45,627 nucleotides of DNA from Pyrinomonadaceae bacterium (lineage in GTDB: Bacteria > Acidobacteriota > Blastocatellia > Pyrinomonadales > Pyrinomonadaceae): NCBI GenBank assembly GCA_022843305.1, contig JALHNX010000020.1, positions 1 through 45,627 of the forward strand, given 5' to 3'. The notes under the pieces are model-generated. The model searched no databases and was not told the DNA's origin. It was given only the letters and a program-made list of their open reading frames with translations. This document shows, piece after piece, positions 34,840 to 43,440 of this stretch (positions are counted from its first letter, which is position 1; each line of letters starts with the position of its first letter). The position numbers and the translations under genes are program-made.

Positions 34840-36129
34840 ATGTCTAATATTCTAAACTTTTTTCTGCCGCTGCTGGTCTATGTTCTCGGAGTTCGATTTG
34901 CGCTCTCGCTGACAAATCGAAAACTGAGACTTCCCCTTTTTGCGATTGTAAATATCGGCGCTTTTATTTGGGTGAGTTTGTTGACCAGATACAGCGAATG
35001 GGAAAATGCCGCGATTTTCAGTCTCGGCAGCGAAGCCGTTATCCGGCACGTCTCTTTGATCGGATTCTATGTGCTGGCGATTGCCGGCGGCTATTTTTTG
35101 ATGCGGTCGCTTGCAAAACGCGAGGGCTGGCTGCCGTGGCTGGCATTTTTTTACCCGATTCTTCTGCTGGTTTTGTTCAAATATCTGCGCGGTTATTGGG
35201 ATCCGCTGCTCGACCGCGTTAATTGGGACGATTGGGTTATCGCCGCGACGATTATCGGTCTTTCGTATATGGCTTTCCGGCTCAGTTATCTGGTTCTGGA
35301 AGTCCGCAACGGCGTGGTCGAAATGCCGAGCTTGAGCGAATATCTCGGCTTTGCGTTTTTCCTGCCGACAATGCTCGTCGGTCCGATTAATCCATACAGC
35401 ACGCATCAACGCTCGGTTGAAACATTTAATGAAACAAATATCCCGACCGGAACGGCTCTGCTCAGAATTATCGTCGGCGTTACGAAATTTCTTTTTCTCG
35501 CCAATCTTGCCAATCAGCTTTCTTACAGCGGGATTTTTATGGACGGCAAACCGCACGGGCTTTTCGATCTCGGGGTGGCAATCGTCTTTTACTATTTTTA
35601 TCTCTACTTAAATTTTTCGGGCATTTGCGACATCGCCATCGGATTAGCCGCATTGGTCGGCATCCGCGTTAAGGAAAACTTCAACAATCCGTTTGCGGCA
35701 AAAAATGTCAAGGATTTTTGGAACCGCTGGCACATCACGCTTTCGGAATACACGCGCGATGTGATCTTCGCGCCGTTGTCAAAATCCCTGATCAAAAAAC
35801 TCGGCGTAAAATACACCAATTCCTGTATCGCGCTGACGATTCTCGTGGTTTTCGTAGTGATCGGCATCTGGCACGGAGTCGGCTGGCAATTCGTCATTTT
35901 CGGGGTCATCCACGCCGTCGGCGTGATCGCCAATCATTATTACACGGTCTTTATGAAACGCCGGTTGGGTAAAGAAAGATACAAAGCCTACAACGAAAAT
36001 CGTCTGGTTAATGCGGCGGCGGTGGTTTTAACATTCGGTTATGTCGCCGCCAGTTTTATCGTCTTTGCCAACGACCGGAATATGCTCGGAATAATAAGAA
36101 ATGCACTTCGCGCAGGATTACAGCTTTAA
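34840..36129 (+). CDS. MBOAT-family membrane O-acyltransferase (DltB-like)
   Basis: 429 residues with about ten to twelve hydrophobic helices. The two family histidines are H298 in N-R-W-H-I-T-L-S and H345 in G-I-W-H-G-V-G-W, 47 residues apart. Other conserved parts are L-N-F-S-G-I-C-D-I-A-I-G and F-N-N-P-F. MBOAT proteins of this bacterial branch (DltB, AlgI, PatA) carry acyl groups from a cytoplasmic donor across the membrane. The gene order ACP, SGNH protein, microprotein, MBOAT points to a DltB-like role, taking an acyl group from the ACP and passing it to the microprotein. It overlaps the MaoC gene by 29 bases. Confidence 0.93.
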   Translation: MSNILNFFLPLLVYVLGVRFALSLTNRKLRLPLFAIVNIGAFIWVSLLTRYSEWENAAIFSLGSEAVIRHVSLIGFYVLAIAGGYFLMRSLAKREGWLPWLAFFYPILLLVLFKYLRGYWDPLLDRVNWDDWVIAATIIGLSYMAFRLSYLVLEVRNGVVEMPSLSEYLGFAFFLPTMLVGPINPYSTHQRSVETFNETNIPTGTALLRIIVGVTKFLFLANLANQLSYSGIFMDGKPHGLFDLGVAIVFYYFYLYLNFSGICDIAIGLAALVGIRVKENFNNPFAAKNVKDFWNRWHITLSEYTRDVIFAPLSKSLIKKLGVKYTNSCIALTILVVFVVIGIWHGVGWQFVIFGVIHAVGVIANHYYTVFMKRRLGKERYKAYNENRLVNAAAVVLTFGYVAASFIVFANDRNMLGIIRNALRAGLQL

Positions 36130-36532
36130 CGAGATCGAGGAAAATTCGGAATTTTCTCATATATACACAATTGACGAAGCGGTTTATACCGCGCTGGTTT
36201 CGGTCTTTCAGGACGAAAGTCCGGTTCATATTGACGAAGACTACGCCAAGTCTGCGGGCTTTGCCGGACGCGTCATGCACGGCGCGATTTTGCAGGGTTT
36301 TCTTTCGCATTTTGTCGGAATGCGATTTCCGGGCAAAAGGTCTCTGATACTTTCCGTCAATCTCAATTATCATCGTCCGTCGTATCTGGGCGACGAAATT
36401 ACCCTGACGGCGCGCGCGCGGCAAAAAGTCGAAACCGGACAGGTGATCGTTCTCGAAGTAAAGTTTATCAACAATAAAACCGAAACGATTGTCGCCTCCG
36501 GAAAAGTTCAGATCGCCGTCAGAAATGGATAA
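36101..36532 (+). CDS. MaoC-type (R)-specific hydratase/dehydratase
   Basis: 143 residues, single hot-dog domain. The hydratase motif D38-E-S-P-V-H43 retains the catalytic Asp and His, followed by G-R-V-M-H-G-A-I, so the enzyme looks active. Such proteins add water to or remove it from 2-enoyl or 3-hydroxyacyl thioesters on CoA or ACP. It overlaps the MBOAT gene (29 bases) and the SDR gene (8 bases), so it belongs to the acylation operon and probably shapes the acyl group on the ACP. A conversion of a glyceryl thioester towards a lactyl-type group is one inferred possibility; 3-hydroxyacyl formation is another. Confidence 0.88.
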   Translation: MHFAQDYSFNEIEENSEFSHIYTIDEAVYTALVSVFQDESPVHIDEDYAKSAGFAGRVMHGAILQGFLSHFVGMRFPGKRSLILSVNLNYHRPSYLGDEITLTARARQKVETGQVIVLEVKFINNKTETIVASGKVQIAVRNG

Positions 36533-37247
36533 TAAAACAGTCGTCATAACGGGTGCGACCAAAGGACTCGGAAAAGCACTCGCGCTGACATTCGCTCGCG
36601 AAGGTTACAAAGTCATCGGTCTTTATCGCGCGGATTCCGACTCGGCAAAAATCATCGAATCGGAATTTACGGCGCACGGTTTTCGAGGGATTTTTATCAA
36701 AAAGGATATTTCGGAAGCGGACGGCTGGACGGAATTCGATGAAAAAATCAAAGCCTTTGAAACCGGACATTTTACATTAATTGCCAACGCCGCTCCGCCA
36801 TTTATTCCGAAACCGCTTCATTTAATTAACTGGCACGAATTTTCCGAACAAATTGACGTAAACCTGAAAGGAACGTTTCTCATCTTCAAGCGAATGCTTC
36901 CATTGATGGCGAAAGCGCGGAAAGGAACTTTTATCAGCGTTTTGTCGTCGGCTTTGAACGATCTTCCGAAAGGTTTCGGCGCGTATCTTTCCGCCAAATC
37001 GGCATTGGACGGTTTGACCAAAGCGATCGCCGCCGAATACGCACCGCGCGGAATTCGCGCATTCTCGGTTTCGCCCGGATTTATGGAAACTTCGCTGACA
37101 AGGAATTGGAGTGAACATTTAAAGGCTTTAATCGGTTCGGATAAAGCAAGTCAGCCGGAAAAAACAGCCGAAGCAATATTTTCCATCGCCGAAGATTTAA
37201 ACACCATCGGACAGGGTGAAAATTACCTGCTCGACGAAGTTCGATAA
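36525..37247 (+). CDS. Short-chain dehydrogenase/reductase (FabG-like)
   Basis: 240 residues from ATG 36525, which overlaps the MaoC gene by eight bases; an upstream in-frame TTG at 36489 has no support. Classical SDR: T-G-A-T-K-G-L-G at 9-16 for NAD(P), N-A-A at 88-90, catalytic Ser at 141/142, Y154-x-x-x-K158 and S-P-G-F-M-E-T. It reduces a keto group or oxidises a hydroxyl, most likely on an ACP-bound acyl group in this setting. It is the last gene of the tight run; a REPIN-like element starts 73 bases later. Confidence 0.88.
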   Translation: MDNKTVVITGATKGLGKALALTFAREGYKVIGLYRADSDSAKIIESEFTAHGFRGIFIKKDISEADGWTEFDEKIKAFETGHFTLIANAAPPFIPKPLHLINWHEFSEQIDVNLKGTFLIFKRMLPLMAKARKGTFISVLSSALNDLPKGFGAYLSAKSALDGLTKAIAAEYAPRGIRAFSVSPGFMETSLTRNWSEHLKALIGSDKASQPEKTAEAIFSIAEDLNTIGQGENYLLDEVR

Positions 37248-37320
37248 ACGGCATTTTCGCCGACGGAACATAAAATATTGGTAATGAACTAAAAGTAATG
37301 CTTTGAAAAAAAATACTTTC

Positions 37321-37462
37321 ATCGCCGGGAGCGCACACAGCCTTGCGTGCAGCGTCGCTTGAAAAGCAGCGTAAAAAGCGTTACGCAATCTTGAATTGAC
37401 TTTCAGCGCAATAATTCGCGCCCTGCGCTCAGCACGCAGGGATGCGTGCGCTCCCGGCGATG
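37321..37462. repeat. REPIN/MITE-like element, copy 2
   Basis: 142 bp with perfect 17-base terminal inverted repeats (37321-37337 and 37446-37462). The right end has a perfect hairpin GCACGCA/TGCGTGC (37432-37449); the left end has the same hairpin with one mismatch (37334-37351). Compared with copy 1 the fourth stem base is changed on both arms, keeping pairing. It separates the acylation operon from pgpA in a gap of 297 bp. Confidence 0.8.
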
Positions 37463-37544
37463 ACGTTTTTTCCGTTCAATAACCGATTGAGAATTTTAAA
37501 CAGTACTACTTTCTGTTTACTGCCAAAATATTTACCGCTCGCAA

Positions 37545-38108
37545 ATGATAGCTGAAACCGCCAAACTTTCAACGACTCGTTCATTTTCCGATTATCTCGC
37601 GCTCTGGATTGCCACTTGCGGCATCGGTTATATGCCGATCGTGCCGGCAACCTTTGGATCGTTGGTTGGAATCGGCATTTATCTGCTTGCTCTAAAATCC
37701 AACGAGAGTTTGACGGTTTGGGCGCAGGGAAATAATTTTACGCCGGTTTTTGTCGAATCGTTTCGCGCTTCATTGACGGTTATTTTTCTGATCGCGCTTT
37801 TTCTGATCGGAATCTGGGCGGCAAACCGCGTCGTCAAACTGACCGGAAAAAAAGACCCGCGCATCGTGATTATTGACGAAGTGGTCGGTCAGCTCATCAC
37901 CTTTTTATTCGTTCCCGCGAAACTCGGCTGGGGGACGGTCGTCGTCGGCTTTCTGGCTTTTCGCTTTTTTGATATTTGGAAACCGTATCCGGCAGACAAA
38001 CTCGAATCTCTGCCGACCGGCTTGGGCGTGATGGCGGATGACGTGATGGCAGGCTTTTACGCGGCGGCTTTTATGTCCTTGTTATGTTTCGCCTATCTTG
38101 CTTTTTAG
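37545..38108 (+). CDS. pgpA: Phosphatidylglycerophosphatase A
   Basis: 187 residues, the usual length. The N-terminus has G-Y-M-P-I-V-P-A-T-F-G-S (the family's G-x-x-P-x-A-P-G-T-x-G-S region), the middle I-D-E-V-V-G-Q, then F-R-F-F-D-I-W-K-P and the C-terminal D-D-V-M-A-G. Several membrane helices. It removes phosphate from phosphatidylglycerol phosphate at the inner membrane, a housekeeping lipid step. About 45 residues lie between the first and second helix motifs, somewhat more than usual. It is not obviously part of the glycan pathway and follows the repeat at 37321-37462. Confidence 0.9.
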   Translation: MIAETAKLSTTRSFSDYLALWIATCGIGYMPIVPATFGSLVGIGIYLLALKSNESLTVWAQGNNFTPVFVESFRASLTVIFLIALFLIGIWAANRVVKLTGKKDPRIVIIDEVVGQLITFLFVPAKLGWGTVVVGFLAFRFFDIWKPYPADKLESLPTGLGVMADDVMAGFYAAAFMSLLCFAYLAF

Positions 38109-38137
38109 ATGCTGAAAAAATCCGGTCAAATTCGTAT

Positions 38138-39010
38138 ATGAAATTTTCAAAAATCAAACTGTTGATTCTGTCGGCGGCTGTTTTACTGATCGGTTTTTCC
38201 GTTTTTGTCGTGCTGAAAACCGAGAGAGGAAAACCGGCGCGGACGGCGATCAAACGGCAATGGCTGATTTTAACGGGCAAACTCGTCAGTGTCGGCGAAC
38301 ATCGCCTGAGGATCGAATGCCGCGGCACGGGCAGCCCGACCGTCGTGCTGGATGCGGGACTGGCTCAACCCCGCCAAACCTGGGATACTTTGGAACTTCG
38401 GGAAATTGAGAAGTTTACGCGGGTCTGCACCTATGACCGTGCCGGATTGGGCGAATCGGAAAAACCGAAAGAAGAAAAGCGGACAAGTGAACTGATCGTC
38501 AGAGAATTGCAAACACTTTTAAAAGAATCGGGCGAAAACAAGCCTTTTCTACTCGTTGGTCATTCGTTTGGCGGCATGAATGCACGGCTTTACGCCAGTC
38601 TTTTTCCGGAAGAAGTTGCGGGATTGGTGTTAATTGATTCGATTCACGAAGATCAATGCGAGCCAAATCCCGCGCTTGCGCTTGATGAGCAGGAAAAATA
38701 TATTGCTCAACTAAGGGATGCGAGCAGCGAACACGTTGACATTTTGGAGAGCTGCCGCGAAATACGGCGCGCACCGCCTTTATCACCCGTTCCGCTCGTC
38801 GTTCTCAGCTCTGATAATAATTTGCTTTCACAAGACAAGTATGAACAGGAAATGCACGATAAAATCCAAAAATCTTTGGCGCAGATGGTACCCGACAGTA
38901 AACTTTTAGTCGTCGAGGACAGCGGACACTTTATTCAAAGGGACAAACCGGATGTGGTTATCAACAATATACGCGATGTTTATGAAAGGACGAAAAAGCC
39001 TGCTAATTAA
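38138..39010 (+). CDS. Alpha/beta hydrolase with N-terminal membrane anchor
   Basis: 290 residues from ATG 38138, which gives a clean anchor (M-K-F-S-K-I-K, then a hydrophobic run to about residue 25); an upstream in-frame ATG at 38084 lies inside pgpA and adds 18 polar residues. The fold has the oxyanion region V-V-L-D-A-G-L, the nucleophile elbow G-H-S-F-G-G, an Asp in L-I-D-S-I and the late catalytic His in S-G-H-F-I-Q. The catalytic domain probably lies on the outer side of the inner membrane. Substrate unknown; a role in removing ester groups from the polymer would be a guess. Confidence 0.85.
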   Translation: MKFSKIKLLILSAAVLLIGFSVFVVLKTERGKPARTAIKRQWLILTGKLVSVGEHRLRIECRGTGSPTVVLDAGLAQPRQTWDTLELREIEKFTRVCTYDRAGLGESEKPKEEKRTSELIVRELQTLLKESGENKPFLLVGHSFGGMNARLYASLFPEEVAGLVLIDSIHEDQCEPNPALALDEQEKYIAQLRDASSEHVDILESCREIRRAPPLSPVPLVVLSSDNNLLSQDKYEQEMHDKIQKSLAQMVPDSKLLVVEDSGHFIQRDKPDVVINNIRDVYERTKKPAN

Positions 39011-39051
39011 GGCTGTGTTCGGCTTTCAACGATTAAATTGAAATAACTATT

Positions 39052-41064
39052 ATGTTAATTTCTATATTCTTCGAGTTTGCGAATTTGTTCATGGGTTTGA
39101 TCGGATGGGTATTACTGATACTTCTGCCCGGTGCCTGGATAACATTCGGATTGACTTTGAACGGATTTCCATTCGTGATGAGATTATTGACCGGCATAAT
39201 GCTCGCGCCGATTATCGTTTGTTTACAGTTTTATGTGTTGCGGCTTTCAGGATTTTCTTTCGATCTTACTGTGATTCTGCTAATCGCTATTAATCTTCCG
39301 GCACTTTATTTGATCTGGAAGCGGCGAAGCGAGATTTCGCTTCCTGACCGCAATACGATTCTTGGCGTGGGAGCAATTTTGTTAGTTGCTATTATTTGCC
39401 TTGCCCCGCAATTACTCGATAGTCAATCCCGAATGTTCACGGGTCACGCGTGGATGCATGCAGATTTGAGTTATATGCTCGCCAACGGCGAATTGTGGCT
39501 CGAAGATACGGAACTTGCGGGAGTTAGGCTCGCTTATCCGTGGGCAGGTCATGTCTATCAGGCTGTTCTCAGCTATTTGCTCGATTCCGCTCCGGTTGCC
39601 GGCTACATCTGGACAAATCTTGTCTGGCTTCTTTGTTTTGTGGGTTTTTCCTACTATATTGTTGCTGAATTGGGAGGAAATCGCTTTTCTCGAATAACTT
39701 CATTCATCTGGCTCTGCCTCGGACTCAATTTTGCCGGTTACATCTTAATGCACATCTTTCCGACCGAAATTACCCAAAGGTTTTGGATTGGAGGAGATTA
39801 TCGTTATACGCCCTGGGTTTTGAAGTTCTATTTCTTTGAACAGATCATTTTCGGTCTTGGTTTGTTTAGTTCGATAGTTTATATCTCGATAAAAGAGTGG
39901 AACGGCAAATTTACGACCGGTCATTTAATTCTTTTGTGCGCGCTACTTTCAGGAATCGGAATTATCTATCCGATATTGTTTGTTCCGGCGGCATTAGTTA
40001 TTGGAGCTATGGCACTTACGCCATTTTTGAACGGCATTAAGCCATTGAAGGCAGACAGATTTCGGCAAAGTTTTCCGCTTTTTGCAGTTCTTCTCATTGC
40101 CGGATTGATAACTTTTGCCAACCTCAATTTTCTGACCGTTGATCGGGTCACCGGGGCGATCCGTTTTCCTTCATTAACTTACGAATATGCAAAATATACT
40201 TTACTGAAAATCCACGGTAGTGTCGTCGCCGTGATATTACTACTGGCAGCTTTCGGTTTTGTTTTTCGGAAATACTGGCGGGAAAAACGCAATGCTGCGT
40301 TTATCTTAACGATTGGCGCATTCGGAAGTCTATTGATGAATATATTTCTTGAATTACCTTACTGGGGAAATGAATATAAATTTATGTTCACGGCGGCAAT
40401 TTGTCTGGCACCATTCTCCGCTTTGGCAATCGAGCCGATTTTGGAACGACTTAAACAAAAAGCAGTTTTGGTCTTTGCTCTTGTTACGCTTGTGCTGTCT
40501 GCGCCTTTGATTAATAAAATATACAAAGATTATCCGTGGCGGCTGCCGATACCGCATCCGGTGGTGATTGCCGACAACTTTGATTTACGATTGGACAGTC
40601 AAAACCCGTTGGCAGATTTGTGCAATACAATCCGTCAGAAAACCAGTTCTAATACGCTTCTGGTAATTGAAAGAACTGAGTTACATTTTCCGACATTAAC
40701 CCGGCGAAGACTTTATGCGCCGCCCGATCAAGAGGATTCCCGTCCGGGAGTTAATATTCCCGGTGTTGATATATTGACGCTCGTCAAAGGCTACAACAAG
40801 CAAATAGTAAAAGATCGTAAATTAATCGTCGCGGATTTATTCAACTCAACCGATGCCGGGCGACGGGCGCAAGCACTTCAGCAAATTCTTCAATTAAATC
40901 AACCGTTAGCACTCATTTTGGAAATGCCGCGCCATGCGGCATTAAATGAATGGCTCGCCGCGGACGAAAAAAATCTTCGTTTGTACGATGACGGGAAAAT
41001 AACAGTTTGGGTGATCGAACCGCGCAATATTGTTCCTAGCCCGCAAGTTACGGCAACAAATTAA
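39052..41064 (+). CDS. Polytopic membrane protein, possible GT-C glycosyltransferase
   Basis: 670 residues, not assigned with confidence. About twelve hydrophobic helices occupy residues 5-490 and a soluble domain of about 170 residues ends the protein. The first large outer loop has G-H-A-W-M-H-A-D-L-S-Y near residue 141 and Y-P-W-A-G-H near 163. An acidic or His-containing first loop is where GT-C enzymes place catalytic residues, so a GT-C fold is plausible. The codon texture looks slightly more AT-rich than the neighbouring genes. It is the last plus-strand gene of the long run and is convergent with the prenyltransferase gene. Confidence 0.7.
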   Translation: MLISIFFEFANLFMGLIGWVLLILLPGAWITFGLTLNGFPFVMRLLTGIMLAPIIVCLQFYVLRLSGFSFDLTVILLIAINLPALYLIWKRRSEISLPDRNTILGVGAILLVAIICLAPQLLDSQSRMFTGHAWMHADLSYMLANGELWLEDTELAGVRLAYPWAGHVYQAVLSYLLDSAPVAGYIWTNLVWLLCFVGFSYYIVAELGGNRFSRITSFIWLCLGLNFAGYILMHIFPTEITQRFWIGGDYRYTPWVLKFYFFEQIIFGLGLFSSIVYISIKEWNGKFTTGHLILLCALLSGIGIIYPILFVPAALVIGAMALTPFLNGIKPLKADRFRQSFPLFAVLLIAGLITFANLNFLTVDRVTGAIRFPSLTYEYAKYTLLKIHGSVVAVILLLAAFGFVFRKYWREKRNAAFILTIGAFGSLLMNIFLELPYWGNEYKFMFTAAICLAPFSALAIEPILERLKQKAVLVFALVTLVLSAPLINKIYKDYPWRLPIPHPVVIADNFDLRLDSQNPLADLCNTIRQKTSSNTLLVIERTELHFPTLTRRRLYAPPDQEDSRPGVNIPGVDILTLVKGYNKQIVKDRKLIVADLFNSTDAGRRAQALQQILQLNQPLALILEMPRHAALNEWLAADEKNLRLYDDGKITVWVIEPRNIVPSPQVTATN

Positions 41065-41243
41065 CAATTCCGTTCCGTGATGAAGCCAAAATAGGTGACT
41101 TAAAAATAGGGAGTTGCCGGATTTTTGCTTTTGTCGGGAAAAATTTAGTGAACGGAAAACGTTCAAAAAGTGAGCGCAGCGGAAGAAATTCGGATTATTC
41201 TTCCAATATCGAGGGAAAATAATAAACACTCTTTTCAGGAGAT

Positions 41244-42215
41244 TTAACCGAACAGACCGAGCCACATTGCTTTTAGAGGAGTTTGATAAATCAGGACGGC
41301 GTTGTAAATCGTCCAGCCGATGACGGTCAATAACAAGGGCTTGTCCTGAAGAAGCATTTTGCTCGGATTGCCGCCGTTTGCCGAATCTTCGATCAACGCC
41401 ATATAACGAAGCATTCCGTAAATCACGAAAACCGTTCCGTAAATCAGGTTGTTCGTATGAAATCTTTCGACCGTTTCGGGCGCAACCGTATAAAGCGCAT
41501 AGCAGACGATCGCCGCTCCGATAAGAATATTATTGACGCGGTCAACGTATCTGACGGAATATTGCCCCAAAACCTGCCGGTGTTCGGCGGCATTGTCCGA
41601 AAGGGTCAATAATTCCTGCCGCCTTTTTGTAAAAGCAAGAAAAAGCGCGAGTAAAAAAGCGCAGACGATCAGCCAATGCGTCGGCATCACCTCGACCGCG
41701 ATCGCGCCGCCGACGACTCGCATTACAAAACCGGCGGCGATCGTCATACAATCGAGCACCAGCAAACGTTTGAGCACCAGACAATAACTTAAAATGAGAA
41801 TGAAATACAATGCCGCGAGAAGGACGAACTTTACACCGATGACGGCGGCAATTCCGAATGCGGCAAGAAACAAAACTCCGGCACCGAAAAGCGCGACCGG
41901 CACAGGCAAATCGCCCGAACTGATCGGACGAAAGCGTTTTTCCGGATGCGCGCGGTCTTCTTCGGCATCGAACCAATCATTAAAAATGTAAAGACTGCTG
42001 GCGAGCAAACAAAAAACGGCAAAGGCTAAAAAGGAGTATCCGACCGCCGTCAGATCGGTCATTTTTTTGCCGAACAGCAGCGGAGCAAAAATAAATAAAT
42101 TTTTACTCCATTGATGCGGGCGCATCGCGGTAAAGAGCAGACGTATCAAACTCGTATTTTTGACAGCCGATTGAGTCTCGCCGCTTGCGAATATCGTCGG
42201 TAATTGTTGAGCCAT
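41244..42215 (-). CDS. UbiA-family prenyltransferase, decaprenyl-phosphate phosphoribosyltransferase-like
   Basis: 323 residues from ATG 42213-42215; a longer frame would use a TTG at 42266 in the gap after the neighbouring gene. The opening R-P-H-Q-W-S-K-N and the prenyl-phosphate/Mg-binding N79-D-W-F-D83-A-E-E-D87 match the branch containing the mycobacterial enzyme that makes decaprenylphosphoryl-5-phosphoribose from PRPP. Eight or nine helices in all. The product would be a lipid-linked pentose donor that GT-C enzymes could use, such as those encoded at 29719 and 39052. The downstream DprE1/DprE2 epimerase pair of mycobacteria was not recognised here, so a ribose rather than arabinose donor is possible. 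Confidence 0.87.
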   Translation of the reverse strand: MAQQLPTIFASGETQSAVKNTSLIRLLFTAMRPHQWSKNLFIFAPLLFGKKMTDLTAVGYSFLAFAVFCLLASSLYIFNDWFDAEEDRAHPEKRFRPISSGDLPVPVALFGAGVLFLAAFGIAAVIGVKFVLLAALYFILILSYCLVLKRLLVLDCMTIAAGFVMRVVGGAIAVEVMPTHWLIVCAFLLALFLAFTKRRQELLTLSDNAAEHRQVLGQYSVRYVDRVNNILIGAAIVCYALYTVAPETVERFHTNNLIYGTVFVIYGMLRYMALIEDSANGGNPSKMLLQDKPLLLTVIGWTIYNAVLIYQTPLKAMWLGLFG

Positions 42216-42271
42216 AATGTTCTTATCTAAACGCTTAATCAGGTCGTTAGACCAATTTTCAGGCAATGTTT

Positions 42272-43440
42272 TTACGGCGTGTTGAGCGGATTTCCCGACG
42301 AATCATAACGTTTGCCGAAAATACTTTCAAAACCTCCGTCCTGTGCAAAACTGATCCACGCCACGATAAAACTTCCGTTCGGCGCGACCGAAACGACCGG
42401 GTGAGATTGGTCGTTGTTGATATACGTGTTCGCCTGAAACTCGCCGCCCTGCGCCACGCCCGCCGCGTTAAACCGCTGTCCGAACGCGCCTTTATCGCTG
42501 CCGTCCTGTCCGACGCTGTCCCACACGACGACGAAATTGCCGTTCGAATCCATCGAAACCATTGGAAAACGCTGGCTGGAAACCGTATATGTATTGATCC
42601 TGAATTCCGCTCCCTGCGCCGCGCCCGCCGCGTTAAACCGCTGTCCGTAAATACCGAATCCGTCTCCGTCCTGCCCGTCGCTGCCCCAGACGACAACAAA
42701 ATTGCCATTTGCGTCCATCGCCGCCCAATTTTCCGATTGCTCGTTGGCGGTAAAGGTATTGACCCGGAATTCCACGCCCTGCGCCGCACCCGCCGCGTTA
42801 AACCTTTGTGCGTAGATTCCCTTACCGCTGCCGTCCTGACCGATGCTGTCCCAGATAATGACAAAATTGCCGTTCGCGTCAATAACCGCGTTCGGTCGTC
42901 TTTGCGTATCGGTCGTATAAGTATTTACCTGAAACTCGCCGCCCTGCGCCGCGCCCGCCGCATTAAACCGCTGCGCGTAAACGCCTTGCAGACTTCCGTC
43001 CTGTTCGTCGCTGACCCACGCGACGACAAAATCGCCGTCCGGTGTCATGGCAATCGTCGGATCATGCTGGCTGTTGACGGTCGTCGAATTGACGCGAAAC
43101 TCGCTACCCAACACAACGCCGGAAGAATTATACCGTTTGCAGTAAATGCCGTAACTGTCCCCATCCTGTCCCTGACTTTCCCAGACAATCGTAAAATTGC
43201 CGCCGGAATCCATTGCCACTCGCGGAACAAATTGATTATTCGCCGTGAACGTGTTCACCTTAAAAGCATTGCCCTGAGCAATTCCTGCCGCGTTGTAACG
43301 ACGGGCAAAAATATCCCAGGCATTGCCGTTTTCAACATTACTCTGCCAGACGACCACAAAATTGCCGTTCGGGTCCGTCGCGATCTGTGAAACGAACTGA
43401 GGATAATTGGCGGAAGGAGAAATTTGGAATTCGCTTGACG
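42272..43440 (-). repeat. Seven 165-bp (55-residue) tandem repeats
   Basis: Each unit has an E-F-x-V-N-T start, D-x-x-G-N-F-V-V-x-W in the middle and Q-R-F-N-A-A-G-x-x-x-G at its end. Units are diverged from one another, unlike the large repeats upstream in the same gene. Confidence 0.88.

Noticed and set aside
34852..35556. 234-residue minus-strand frame opposite the MBOAT gene
   Set aside because: Antisense shadow of a well-conserved gene; no motif or ribosome-binding site.
38084..38137. Upstream ATG for the alpha/beta hydrolase
   Set aside because: It would put polar residues before a normal membrane anchor and lies within pgpA.
41152..41205. Short inverted repeats between convergent genes (GAACG/CGTTC and GGAAGAA/TTCTTCC)
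   Set aside because: Stems of only five to seven pairs and no T run, too weak to call a terminator.
42266..43390. 374-residue open frame on the plus strand, opposite the seven-repeat region
   Set aside because: It mirrors the repeats of the surface protein gene and has arginine- and valine-rich antisense composition with no domain. The minus frame shows clear protein repeats.
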